DNA from: Reticulitermes lucifugus
Lineage: Eukaryota > Arthropoda > Insecta > Blattodea > Rhinotermitidae
Assembly (NCBI GenBank): GCA_026260175.1
Contig: JAKCWW010002454.1
Coordinates: 24,396-46,829 of the forward strand
Direction: 5' to 3'
DNA length: 22,434 nucleotides
Numbering within the stretch: the first letter of the stretch is position 1; every line of letters begins with the position of its first letter. A model generated the notes under the pieces. The model was not told the DNA's origin and made no database searches. It worked only from the letters and a program-made list of their open reading frames with translations. Of this stretch, positions 1-8,631 are shown piece after piece. Position numbers and translations under genes: made by a program.

Positions 1-58
1 AACACTCACAAGAGACAGACATCCATGCCCCCGGTGGGATTCGAACCCACAATCCTAG
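1..58 (-). mobile_element. SINE-C fragment (cut by window start)
   Basis: On the minus strand this reads as the pol III B-box part of a tRNA-derived SINE (GGTTCGAATCC-like, about 41-52) followed by the start of the SINE body. It matches the copy at 12935-13182 from its B box onward, including the stretch with ACATCCATG. Similarity stops near 58, so the tRNA-like head upstream of the B box is missing (5' truncated). The 3' end lies outside the window. Confidence 0.7.
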
Positions 59-93
59 TAACACAAAGAATAGCAAAAGTAATTATTTGATAT

Positions 94-111
94 GTTTATA
101 TATATATAAAC
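94..111. repeat. Perfect 18-bp AT palindrome
   Basis: GTTTATATATATATAAAC is its own reverse complement. It lies in AT-rich DNA between two SINE fragments. It is most simply a TA microsatellite core; I see no promoter context. Confidence 0.5.
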
Positions 112-164
112 AAAACGGGATAAACGATGGTGTCTATATATAAAGGTAAAGCAATCCATATATA

Positions 165-291
165 GGCCTGGACAGGCCCTTAGGGCTCCAGGAGGTTGAG
201 GCCCCAATAATCCCTAGACAATCGGCACATGAAAGTGGTAATGTTGTCACCGGCCGCCTTTATCCACAGGAGATAACTCATTTCTGTCCCT
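165..291 (-). mobile_element. SINE-A, 3' half
   Basis: The reverse complement matches the 3' half of SINE-A at 5539-5958: an AGAAATGAG stretch, a GGGTAAAGGCGACCGG-like segment, a CTTTCATGTG segment, and the terminal CCTAAGGGCCTGTCCAGG. The tRNA-like head is absent, so the copy is 5' truncated. It is uninterrupted at the site where the 5539 copy carries a 128-bp insertion, so it serves as an empty-site reference. Confidence 0.8.
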
Positions 292-400
292 ATCCTGGAC
301 CAGACTAAACAAGCCCACATCCTCTCAGCTTACTTCTCTAAGATCCATTTTTATATTTTCCTCCCATCTACATCCAGATCTTTCAAGTGGAAAAGTTACC
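292..400 (-). pseudogene. Non-LTR retrotransposon ORF2 C-terminal tail, fragment 1
   Basis: The minus strand translates to CRWEENIKMDLREV, a stop, then an LVQDRD segment. This matches the region downstream of the reverse-transcriptase domain in one LINE family present eight times in this window; the better copies read WEDNIKIDL and AQDRDRW. The fragment is truncated at both ends, abuts SINE-A on its right-to-left reading, and has at least one in-frame stop. It is a dead relic. Confidence 0.75.
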
Positions 401-442
401 TGTGCATAAAAAACTTAAAGTAGTCCCCGATAATTTTGTCTG

Positions 443-670
443 AAGCCGCTTGATTTCTGGGATCGCGGGTTTGAATCCCGCTGAGGTCATGGATTTTCAT
501 CGCTTGGGTTTGTTTTGTGTTGTGTCGGTAGCGGCCTCTGCGACGAGCTGATCACTCGTTTAGGGGAACCCGACCGGGTGTGTGTGTGTCTAGAAACCTT
601 AGCAAAGTAGCAGCTTAGTCCCGAGTTGGGCTGCTGCGCCACAGAAAACAAAAACAAAAACAAAAACAGA
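443..670 (+). mobile_element. SINE-C, nearly full length
   Basis: A tRNA-derived SINE with a clear B box (GGTTTGAATCC, 468-478). The body shares GCGGCCTCTGC and GAGCTGATCACTCGT-like segments with the minus-strand copy at 12935-13182. The 3' end carries an (ACAAAA)n tail at about 642-668. The A box is not recognisable, so the head is decayed or truncated. Confidence 0.8.
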
Positions 671-1394
671 AACTTATGTCAGGCTTTAGGTTTTCATGGC
701 TCTGAGCATAAAGGGTACTTATCTTCTGGAATTTGACATCTTTTAGTTTCGTAAGTGCGAACAAACATTTCAGTGTACCTGCTCTCTCCTTCTTGACGAT
801 TATCTACAGTTTCTTCCCCGGGATGAAGCAGCCAACGGCGTAACGCCAGGCACTATCCCCATCCAGCGCTGAGACTACGAGGTGCTCCACAAGTGCCATT
901 TCTTTATACTTTAACCACGTTAAATTACGTACAAGTAAATATAACAAGTGGGCAAAATTCTTTTCCTGAAGATTAAAGCACGTGGTGCATATAGATACCA
1001 CTGACCTATAAAGAGTAAAAGCTAGTGCAACCATTTGACTATGAACGAGGTAGACAATGCAAAACGATGGGGGTGACCTCTGGTATCTCTCTGGGTTATG
1101 GGGTTCGAATATGAGGGCGGACCGGATATGGTCTGCGGGCCGGATGTTATACCGCGCCATACATCAGAGTGCGGGGGTTCCCCTGATAATTAGACACTGC
1201 AGGCTCACAGCACATGTAAGTCTGTCCATCTAACAAGCACAACTCTCATCTCCGTTCTACAACCTGCCTTAAAAGACACTCTCGGCAACCGGCAATTTTG
1301 ATAGCGCGTACACCTTGCATTATGGTTTTCGTGGTCTTCTTCAGTACTTTAACCGAGTAACTGTGAGATTTAAGGTTACTACAGCTGTAAAGAT
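671..1394. other. No supported gene; one unrecognised minus-strand open frame
   Basis: A 118-codon open frame runs on the minus strand at 804-1160, the longest in the window. I do not recognise the translation and see no domain, signal peptide or membrane segment. No flanking splice-site pair or polyadenylation signal argues for a gene. Its C-terminal part (a SALDGDSAWRYAVGCF segment) could be old transposon coding sequence, but that is only a hunch. Confidence 0.3.
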
Positions 1395-1575
1395 GAGAGT
1401 TACTATCTTCTGGATGGCGACGCGGTGTAGTTTAGCAGATAGGTGCCCAAAGGTAATGAGGAAGTTTCGTCTTCCATCTTCAGGGTAGATATCCCTTCTA
1501 TCCTGAATATTGACACAGCCTGCTTCTTCAAAACGTTGATATCTACAAGGCGTCACATTCTAGAACACTGTAGTC
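1395..1575. mobile_element. Foldback element relic with decayed hammerhead-like core
   Basis: Two inverted arms. The left arm contains TATCTTCTGGATGGCGACGC and ends in CCATCTTCAGG. The right arm begins CCTGAATATT and ends with a GGCGTCACATTCTAGAA segment. On the minus strand the left arm reads CTGAAGATGG, a 4-nt gap, then CGAAAC. It belongs with the relics at 1733, 6918 and 9510 but is strongly diverged. Confidence 0.55.
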
Positions 1576-1732
1576 CTATAACCAGTTAAATAACCAACTA
1601 CTTAACTAACACCATGGTAGACTCCTTGGAAGACTCTGGACTTACTCCCTTAAACGGTCAATAAATTCTTCACTTTCGTTGAAATCGTAAGCTGCGAGAT
1701 TTTTGGCTTCCACCGGGGTGTAGTTGAGGTGT

Positions 1733-1895
1733 TCGCTCTTCTGGGAGTTTATTCGGCGTAGGATTACAGACGTTTCGGGACAAGCTACCGGTACCATCTT
1801 CAAGGGTCAAGAAGACCAAGAAGAATATATTGTCACGAAACTTCGGTAACCTGCTGCCAACCTACACTGCCTAACATCCCAGAAGAACAGAGACT
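1733..1895. mobile_element. Foldback element relic
   Basis: The left arm (1733-1806) runs from GCTCTTCTGGGAG through GACGTTTCGGG to CCATCTTCAA. The right arm (about 1830-1895) contains CACGAAACTTCGG and ends in ACATCCCAGAAGAACAG. The arms are inverted relative to each other. On the minus strand the left arm reads TGAAGATGG, 16 nt, CGAAACGTC, the same core spacing as at 7016 and 9388. Confidence 0.6.
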
Positions 1896-2084
1896 CAACC
1901 CGGACGTTTCATACCGCTGTTATGAGAACGAGCCACTGGACACTAACTGAGTCAGCTTAATCAAGTCCACACTATTTACATTCTATTCACTAGTACCTGC
2001 TTTAACATTATCCATGCACCTACACATACATCTCAACATTCGGCATGCTTGGTGAAGCTCATCATTATGTCTCTATCTCCGCCT

Positions 2085-2215
2085 TCTGTTCCCGTCTATT
2101 TCGTCTAAATATTCTCCCCAGTACTTATTTTTCAGACACCTCAAAACGGTGCTCTTTCCTAAGAATTAATGATCAAGTTTGACATCCATACATAACAGCA
2201 CATAAAATCGTATCC
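2085..2215 (-). pseudogene. Non-LTR retrotransposon ORF2 tail, fragment 2
   Basis: The minus strand translates to YGCQT, a stop, then LRKEHRFEVSEK and VLGRIF. This is the post-RT segment that in intact relatives reads roughly YGCETW followed by LREEHRLRVFEN and a LRRIFG-like stretch (recalled family pattern, not searched). It lies further upstream in the ORF than most copies in the window. Stops make it non-functional. Confidence 0.65.
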
Positions 2216-2261
2216 CTGCCTCTAGCGACCCTAAATACTCGTATTTCCACAAAGATCCTGG

Positions 2262-2325
2262 CTTCCACCCATCAAACTACACGTCGTCACATCCCAGAAG
2301 ACTTTAATCGTGTATCTGTAGGAAT
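2262..2325 (+). mobile_element. Single foldback arm
   Basis: Contains CAAACTACACGTCGTCACATC then CCCAGAAGACTTTAA. This matches the outer right arm of the foldback family at 6918-7085 (GGCGTCACATCCCAGAAGAC). The matching left arm and central core are not visible, so it is a fragment. Confidence 0.5.
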
Positions 2326-2373
2326 CTGTGACACACACTATACTTTGGGCTTACTGTACATTGCATATATGAG

Positions 2374-2406
2374 GTCGGTCAGGCAGGCAGATAGACAGAC
2401 AGACAG
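2374..2406 (+). repeat. GGCA/GACA simple repeat
   Basis: Imperfect tetranucleotide tract: GGTCGGTCAGGCAGGCAG followed by ATAGACAGACAGACAG. Such tracts terminate LINE copies elsewhere in this window, but no LINE match abuts this one. Confidence 0.7.
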
Positions 2407-2879
2407 CACGTAGCGAACCTTCACCTCGTTCCAAGTGACCGAACGTAAGGGTCAGTTGAGAATAGGGTGATGGATTTAAATCAAGGCTTTGCGCCACTAA
2501 CAATTACACATGCAAATTGTTGCTGGTGGGGAGGGGGGTGGCCACAAAAGCAAACACTGTTTCATAATCAAGCTACTGCGTTTTAAATTTTCAGTGCCCC
2601 GAATAATTAGATAAATTACTGCGTTAAAACAAGGCGAAACAATGACTGGATGAAACAGAAGCATTTTCGTGTTCACTTTATGATCTGTTATCATCTCTCA
2701 CGCCATTTTCTCGTTTAACACTTTCCATCGCGCTAGTGTTCTGATTTGCACCTTCTATAATATTTCTCCCCAGTATCAGTTGTACGGTCAGATTACCTCC
2801 TAGACACACAAAGACCATTGCGTCACCCAATGGCCACATCACCTACACTTACACCTCATAACCTGATATTATCACGATT
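2407..2879. other. No gene seen
   Basis: AT-rich sequence with short open frames only. The 65-codon minus-strand frame at 2497-2694 shows no recognisable motif. No RNA gene or clear repeat is seen. Confidence 0.5.
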
Positions 2880-3090
2880 AATTCCATGGAGCAGAATTAC
2901 TTTTCAGAAGCCAACACTTACTCAAGATGTCAAGAATTTCCCCCTACTTTTATGAAACACGAAGGTTCATTACCGGGTTCACAAAATCCAGTCACTTGTC
3001 CATATATATGGTGCCATACGAAATTCTCCACACTGATATTTTTTTCATGTAAATTTTAATATTATCATCCCACATACAATTTGATTTCTT
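2880..3090 (-). pseudogene. Non-LTR retrotransposon ORF2 C-terminus and 3' end, fragment 3
   Basis: On the minus strand the copy reads WDDNIKIYMKKI, then VNPVMNLRVS, stops, and the 3' terminal segment ending TCTGCTCCATGGAATTAAT. The 3' terminus matches those at 6045, 8174 and 12616. The middle carries an altered segment around a GTGCCATATATATGG stretch. Multiple stops show it is dead. Confidence 0.75.
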
Positions 3091-4228
3091 AAGCGATATA
3101 TTCCCTTCAGGCATTGCCGCTGATTTATGTACCTTTCTCAGTTCTTATTACTACTACGTGCCCTGTCCAAAATTAAATACACATATTTTGCAAATTCAAT
3201 GGGAAATCTAGAATATGTATTTCAGGGCAGAATCATCTCGTTCATTCAATAAATAATCATAAAATACGGAGTTTTCAGAAGCCATGCAACTCTGCTACAT
3301 TTAAGGTTCATAGAATCGTAGCCATTATAACTTAGAAGTCGGTCTCCTTTATGCAATTTAAAGTAAACAAACTGGCGAAAGCGCAGTATATATTTACGTC
3401 CCGTCCCCCCTTTTTTGTAAAAATTAATGAATTACTTAACAAAGCTAGTCATATAAAACATTGCCCCAAATTCTGTGTGTAAGAAAGCGTAAAATTGCTT
3501 ATCAAATAAAAGAAAAAACAATTAAAATTTTAAGCGTATTTTTACACAAAAATTCACAGCCTATTTCCATCTAATAATACAAACAATAGAGTTCACAGCT
3601 TCAGTATTAAGATTTTAATAACTGCGTGTACAATATTTGTTTGTCTAACCCCCAGTAACCCTTCAAAACAAGTACCACAAATTTTAATATAGAGAAATTC
3701 CGCATTTTGCTCCCACGCAGTATATTTATGCGTTCGGAATGGTTCTGAGAATAAACAGCGATTTTTTTTTTCCTAAACATCACAAACCGGTTGGTCTTTT
3801 AATACAGCCGCAATATATTTACAGCGAGATATGAACTAAATTGTAAATAACATCAAACGAATTTGAAGCTCCGAAGTATTAAACATAATAACCCCCCCCC
3901 CCGGTATTAGGAATCATGACAGACATCAGCCGAACCTCAATGTTGCATTATTCGATTAAGGGAAGCTAACATTAAGGTCCAGATCTTACAGCTTTGTAAA
4001 ACGAATCGAGACTTTATCAGCCTGTGTTACTTAGCGGCAGACACAATAGGCACATCTGTTCGCGTCTGCTTTCCGCCGAAGGTAATTTGAAACTGCATGG
4101 TCATTGTTTAAAGATCAAGGCTGCGTAATTAAAGCCCTTGTATAGTTAAGGCCGAGTCAATTTCGCTAAAGAAGGAACGGATGAATATAATCAGTGGCGG
4201 ATTCCTCATGAAACATAATGAGTACTTT
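3091..4228. other. AT-rich DNA without a recognised gene
   Basis: More than 1 kb of AT-rich sequence with no open frame of note on either strand. It includes a run of eleven C at 3892-3902 and a T run near 3762-3771. No repeat family from the rest of the window is recognisable. Confidence 0.6.
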
Positions 4229-4462
4229 GAGAACCGCTTGTCTTTTGGACTTTGTCCATCGTCTTTAATGTGAATATAAAATATGAAACTAAAATAATAT
4301 GAAATTCACTACGTTTTGGAAGATGGCTCTTTTTCCGTCTTCAGGCGATGCCTACTCAGATGGGTCCTATGGCCATCTTCCGAAACGTAGTGAATTTTGG
4401 ATTTTTATATTTTATATTCACATTAAAGACGATGGACTAAGTCCAAAAGACAATTAGTTCTC
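4229..4462. mobile_element. 234-bp foldback (long terminal inverted repeat) element
   Basis: Left arm 4229-4327 and right arm 4372-4462 are near-perfect inverted repeats. Shared segments include TTGTCTTTTGGACT, GTCCATCGTCTTTAATG, TGAATATAAAATAT and TTCACTACGTTT. Outermost GAGAAC/GTTCTC also pair, across a 3-nt mismatch. Only about 44 bp of unique centre remains, and no transposase is encoded. No convincing target duplication was found. On the minus strand the left arm plus centre contain a hammerhead-like core: CTGAAGA (4344-4338), stem II GGAA/TTCC, AAAA in place of GAAA, then ACGT. Confidence 0.85.
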
Positions 4463-5117
4463 ACTGTTATATATACCATGGTCAGAACCTTTCAGAATTC
4501 AGAATTCTTCGCTCAAGAACAAACGGTGAAATACGACCAGCGGCGACTTACTAATGACGCTTCATGAAGGCGAGACTTGAGGTTCTCACAGCGGTGTTGG
4601 TGATTGAAATGTTATGTGATGCTGGGTGGTGTCGAATGCGCTGTTCTGCCCAGTCCTCTGTCATGGTGTCAAAGTACCCATGTTTCTTATCTAACTGATT
4701 GGCTGCTACGTGGAAAGACACGGATCCCAATCCTGCTTTCGCTAGAGACGAACACAACGCCTTCTGACGTTATCTAGATTTGGGCCATGTCATTGGTGAC
4801 GTGCCAAATACAGGCCACGTGGACTCACGTGCAGCCCCATCGATATTACAAGAAAGTCACAAGAAGCATCACAATAAAAATTGTATCACCATACGGGCAG
4901 ATTTTTATTCCACAAGTCAGCTCCTATTTCGTATTTCAAAAACAAATAAATTTTATAAAATCTATGGCGCCCTTTACCTTCACATAAATCTATCTACACA
5001 TAGATGCTGTTAGGAATTACAACTGAGGAAAAACGTACAGTAAATTTTTCCTTGCGAGATTTGAAGTTCTCTCGACGCTGTTCCTAAGGATTACTCTCCT
5101 GTTTCGGTAAATATTAT
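4463..5117. other. Unrecognised segment with a 68-codon minus-strand frame
   Basis: The minus strand at 4551-4757 is open for 68 codons with no family I can name; it holds WAEQRIRHHPASHNIS and QLDKKHGYFD segments. Short overlapping plus-strand frames at 4780-5013 look random. Two CACGTG hexamers sit at 4816-4821 and 4826-4831, 10 bp apart. Without a recognised promoter or gene next to them I attach no function. Confidence 0.35.
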
Positions 5118-5206
5118 CCGGACGTTTCGAATGATCTTCGTGCCTTCAGGGTGAAGCAGTTCAAGACGATCCTGCATATGAAGGCACTGCGATCATCCGA
5201 AACGTC
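5118..5206. mobile_element. Small foldback relic with GAAACGTC in both arms
   Basis: Left arm 5118-5148 (CCGGACGTTTCGAATGATC to TGCCTTCA) and right arm 5179-5206 (TGAAGGCAC to CGAAACGTC) are inverted copies with a few mismatches. The motif is that of the hammerhead-like core seen in other elements, but CTGAAGA has decayed to TGAAGGC. Further ancient arm sequence may extend left to about 5060. Confidence 0.6.
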
Positions 5207-5538
5207 GAGAAGTAGCCACCCAACAACACAGAGTTGCTTCCCATCACAAACTGAACTTCAAATTTGCCACTGCCCTTAATTGAGCACCATGCCACGAAGA
5301 CGTATGGGGAAATGGAGGCATATCTAAATGTGTTATTGACCGCGGCAGTAGATAAAGTTGGGTGGACGGCTTCCTGAAATGATGTTCTACTCAACGGGTA
5401 ACAGCCCCTAGTATTCGTCGGATAGAAGGCTGGGTTGGACCCACAGACGGTCTGGATGCTGCCTCTCCCTGTTTGCAAGCTGCGAAGCCCTTTTTTTTAC
5501 CACGGCCTATTACACAAGCACTGTCACTGCAGAGTCCA
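5207..5538. other. No gene seen
   Basis: Short overlapping open frames on both strands are not recognisable. A segment at 5290-5330 (CCACGAAGACGTATGGGGA) is similar to 7730-7760 (CCACGGAGACGTATGATGG), suggesting an uncharacterised short dispersed repeat. Confidence 0.4.
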
Positions 5539-5958
5539 GTGGCAACAGCATTGTGCCTATTGGTTGAGGCACTGCGCTACAAGCCGGAAGGCTGCGGGTT
5601 CGATTCCCGATGAAGTCATTAAAATTTTTCATTGACATAATCTTTCCGGCCGTACTATGGCCCTGGGGTCGACTCAGCCTCTAAAAGAAATGAGTACCAA
5701 AAACACGTAATATTATACATGTTCTGTATACTTGTTTTATATATGTAAGGATTTTATTTTCAACTACTGCAAAATAAAAAAAATAAATTTATTGACCGGT
5801 AGTTGGAAATAGAAGCCTTACATATATATGAGTACCAGGAGTATTTCCTGGGGGGTAAAGGCGACCGGTGCGTAGGGCTGACACTTTACCACCTTCATGT
5901 GTTGATTGTCGTGAAATCTGGGAGCCTGAACCTCCTCGAACCCTAAGGGCCTGTCCAG
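5539..5958 (+). mobile_element. SINE-A, near full length, split by an insertion
   Basis: A tRNA-derived SINE. The B box is GGTTCGATTCC at 5597-5607; the A box region (around TGCCTATTGG) is degenerate compared with the good TGGCGCACTTGG of the 22281 copy. The body includes GGCCCTGGGGTCGACTCAGC, then AGAAATGAGTACCA. The element is interrupted at 5700-5827 and resumes at ATGAGTACCAGGAG. It ends near CCTAAGGGCCTGTCCAGG. Without the insert the element is about 290 bp. Confidence 0.85.
5700..5827. mobile_element. 128-bp insertion within SINE-A, flanked by a 10-bp direct repeat
   Basis: ATGAGTACCA occurs immediately before (5690-5699) and immediately after (5828-5837) the insert, as expected for a target-site duplication. 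The insert holds an imperfect inverted repeat, 5738-5767 against 5799-5828 (27 of 30 positions pair). The right arm runs to the insertion boundary, but the left arm starts 38 bp inside it. It has no coding capacity. It may be a MITE or another small element; its family is unknown to me. Confidence 0.75.
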
Positions 5959-6044
5959 GTCAATAATGGCATAGCTTTATTGTTTCTGCTGTAATGTTCA
6001 CATACCGTCTTTCACTACCCTATTCCCTGCCAATTAAACATCCA

Positions 6045-6480
6045 ATTAACTCCATGGAGCAGAATTCTTCTTAAGAAGCTAACAGTTTCTCAGCTACTCA
6101 AGAAATTCCACGCATTTAATGGGATACAAAGTTCACTACCGTGTTAACAAAAGTCCGCCACTTGTCCCTATCCTAAGCCAGATCAATCCATTCTATGTCT
6201 CCCCATCCCACTTCTTGAAGATCAATTTTACTATTATCCTCCCATCACCGCCTAGGTCTTCCAAGCGGTTTCTTTCCCTCAGGTCTCCTCACTACAACCC
6301 TGTATGTACCTCTCCTGTCTCTCATACGTGCCGTATGCTCCATCAATCTATATTTTTCTTGATTTAATCTTCTGAACAATATTTGGTGAAAAGTACAGGC
6401 CATAAAACTTTTGACTATGCAGTACAGTCTTCTCCAATCCCCTGCATACTACTGCATCTTTATCTTTCACACATCGACGC
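6045..6480 (-). pseudogene. Non-LTR retrotransposon ORF2 C-terminus and 3' end, fragment 4
   Basis: Reading the minus strand from 6480 down, one finds PNIVQKIKSRK, then (frameshifted) KPLGRPRR, a stop where W is expected, WEDNSKIDLQEVGW, and DRDKWRTFVNTVVNF. The 3' terminal segment ends with TGCTCCATGGAGT. This is the conserved tail following the RT domain of one LINE family (from recalled relatives: GRPRRRWEDNIKMDL). It contains several stops and frameshifts. The 82-codon plus-strand frame at 6119-6367 is only the antisense of this segment. Confidence 0.85.
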
Positions 6481-6917
6481 AAATTTATCTGAATCACGGT
6501 ACATCAAGGATCCGGTAGACCATACTGTTGCCATTTTCAGAGTACATCCGAAACTTTCTTCTGTTTGTCGCTTCTAAAATCTTCAGCTTTAACCTGCAAT
6601 TCAATGTCCGACCGGTTCGTTGTCAGCTCGCTTGGCACTCAGCGAGATTTTATTACAGACAGCTGCATTGCCGGCCTTTGGTAGCAGCAAATAGCATTGG
6701 CGAGACTCAATAGCTAGTCTATCTCATCCATTAATCTCAAGGCATTCACGTGGTGTCTGCTTGTGTCCTATCTCTCTGATGGATCGTACACGATACGCTA
6801 CGGTCAGGGTTATTTTCTAAAGGGATCTGCTTCGTGGAGATGAAAGAATAACAAAAAAGAAAATTGCAAAAACGAAACAGCCAATTACATTACGTTCCGA
6901 AATAATAATAATAATAG
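6481..6917. other. No gene seen; (AAT)n microsatellite at its end
   Basis: Two short plus-strand frames (ending 6577 and 6713) show no motif. An (AAT)n tract lies at 6901-6916. Nothing else is recognisable. Confidence 0.5.
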
Positions 6918-7085
6918 TCTTTTACGTGAAGCCGCGCTGTCCCGATAGAAATTCACAAATATCCAGGGAAGGCCTACTGCTTTTATAATTAAGGGTAGAA
7001 GACAGATCTTCTAACCTGAAGATGGAGGTAGCAATGTACTCCGAAACACTGGTGAATTTCTATCGGCGTCACATCCCAGAAGACA
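6918..7085. mobile_element. Foldback element with hammerhead-like core in the right arm
   Basis: Outer arms are inverted: the left arm contains CCCGATAGAAATTCAC (6941-6956) and the right arm GTGAATTTCTATCGG (7052-7066), with GTCTT/AAGAC-type ends. The right arm carries CTGAAGA (7016-7022), a T, stem II GGAG (7024-7027) with CTCC (7039-7042), then GAAA (7043-7046). The expected ACGTC after GAAA has decayed to ACACT. No convincing stem I is present, so this copy should not cleave. Confidence 0.7.
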
Positions 7086-7284
7086 GTAACACTTCACAGT
7101 CCTCGCTGCGAGAACCTCAGAATTCACATATAACACATTAGTTGATAACTAGTGGTCCGTGAGCAGACAACACTAGATCAACACTCAATTCAGCCACTTG
7201 CTTTTACGTCTTTTATATCCTCGCCCTAAAAACATGAGTTTGAAAGAGGAAGGAATCTGAAATGATAAAGACTTCAGTCGGACA

Positions 7285-7352
7285 GTCTAGTTTAATGGTA
7301 ACGCATGTGTTAGTGTTTCTGAGGCACCAGGACTGAAAATCGTTCCTGACTT
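7285..7352 (+). repeat. Possible degenerate tRNA-like/SINE head
   Basis: TAGTTTAATGG at 7288-7298 is a good A-box-like sequence. About 30 nt on, GGACTGAAAATC (7330-7341) could be a decayed B box. No cloverleaf folds cleanly and no 3' body matches another copy here, so this is weak. Confidence 0.3.
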
Positions 7353-7394
7353 ACCATTTATCAAAGTCTTCGTTAATTTATTCAGTACTTAGAG

Positions 7395-7559
7395 CAGGGG
7401 TGCACAAATCCCGGGCACAAGATCGCCGTGGCTACTAAATTTTGTTTGGTGGCGCCTAATATTTGTGGGGCACCAGTATGGAACTCGCTTCATGTCACAC
7501 TTTTGGAGCATAGAATTTTGAGGATGTGCCTAGATTTTTGGAAAATGTATGCACCCCTA
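7395..7559. mobile_element. hAT-like MITE, copy 1
   Basis: The left end CAGGGGTGCACAAATC and the right end TATGCACCCCTA form terminal inverted repeats starting with the CAGGGG typical of hAT-superfamily ends. The 8-bp flanks ACTTAGAG and ATCTACAG agree at five positions and resemble the hAT target preference nTCTAGAn, so a decayed 8-bp duplication is plausible. No transposase. The interior shares a GGCGCCTAATATTT segment with the second copy at 13634 (inverted there). Confidence 0.6.
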
Positions 7560-8059
7560 ATCTACAGAACAATTCCAGCAGAATGTTCTGAATTAAGACA
7601 AGACAGCCTTATTTCAATTCCTTAACTACTTAGCATTCATCTTGCTACGCATCTAAGCTACATAAATATGCCTAAACTATGTAACTGAAATAATGTCGTC
7701 GAAGAACTAAATATTTAATCAAGATGGCATAGCCACGGAGACGTATGATGGAAATGGTCATATACCACTAGGCCTTTATTTATTTATTTATTATATAACA
7801 AAGCTATCATTACCTGGGACCATATTCTGACGTCGTCAAGATTTGAACGCGGTACAGAAACGAAGCAGAATTGACAGCCACTCGTGAGTGAAGTTTAGAT
7901 TTTCACGTTTTCACAAAGTTAAAGCTAAGACATTGGTGTCACGCTATGCCGTCTTTACCTTCTTGAAATACTTCCGTTCCACAACACGACGCGTAGGATT
8001 CTTCAGGAAGTTCTGTCACAAACGTGACACCATAAGAGAGAGAAAAAGAAACCTAATAT
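7560..8059. other. No gene seen
   Basis: AT-rich sequence with a TTTATTTATTTATT tract near 7776-7791. No open frame is recognisable. Confidence 0.5.
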
Positions 8060-8173
8060 GACTGACTAACTGACTGACTGACTGACTCACTCACTCACTA
8101 ACTGACAAACTGACTTACTGACCGACTGACTATCTACCTACTTAACTGATTAACTAATGAACCAACCAACCAA
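8060..8173 (-). repeat. Tetranucleotide tail of the adjacent LINE copy
   Basis: About 110 bp of (ACTG)n/(ACTC)n/(AACC)n-type repeat. It directly abuts the CCATGGAG that marks the 3' terminus of the minus-strand LINE copy, so on the minus strand it is a 3' microsatellite tail of GTTA/CAGT type. Shorter AACT-like tracts sit at the same position next to the copies at 6045 and 12616. Confidence 0.8.
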
Positions 8174-8631
8174 AAACCTCCATGGAGTGCAGTCCTTATA
8201 ACGAAGCTAACAGTTCCTCAGCTAGTCAAGAAATTCCCCGCACTTTAAAGAGCCTCAAAGTTCATTACCGTATTCATAACAGCTTGATATTTCTACCTAT
8301 CCTGAGTCCGATAAATTCAGTCCACGCCATTCCAGCCTATTTCTTTTAGATCAATTTTAATATTATCCTCCCACGTACGCCTAAGTCTTCCAAGTTCTCT
8401 CTTTCATTATATTAATTAACCAAAATCGTGTGTGCGTTTCCCTTCCCGTCCTTATTTGCCACATGCCTTACACTTCTCATCCACCTTGATTTCAACACTC
8501 TTAGCAATATTTGGCATGGAACACCAAATGAAAATCTTCAGTTTCTCGATCCTACTGTTACTTGCTTCTTGTTTGACCCACGTATATTTCTCAGCGTTCT
8601 ATTCTCGAACAGCCTCATCTTCGGTTCTCCC
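8174..8631 (-). pseudogene. Non-LTR retrotransposon ORF2 C-terminus and 3' end, fragment 5 (best preserved)
   Basis: Minus-strand reading in order: RLFENRTLRNI; ILLRVLKSRW; MRSVRHVANKDGKGNAH; LRRTWEDNIKIDLKEIGW; NGVD, a stop, then TQDR; and QAVMNTVMNF. The 3' terminus ends CTGCACTCCATGGAGG followed by the tetranucleotide tail. This is the longest copy, running from the segment shortly after the RT domain to the 3' end. Frameshifts and stops abolish coding. Overlapping plus-strand frames at 8428-8716 are antisense artefacts. The copy is cut at its upstream side by SINE-B. Confidence 0.85.

Noticed and set aside
804-1160. 118-codon minus-strand open frame as a host gene
   Set aside because: No recognisable domain, no supporting splice, promoter or polyadenylation context, and surrounding sequence is repeat debris.
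4816-4831. Paired CACGTG motifs as a regulatory element
   Set aside because: Short palindromic hexamers occur by chance, and no recognised promoter or gene lies nearby.
6119-6367. 82-codon plus-strand protein
   Set aside because: It is the exact antisense of the LINE tail (WEDNSKIDL, DRDKWRT) on the minus strand.
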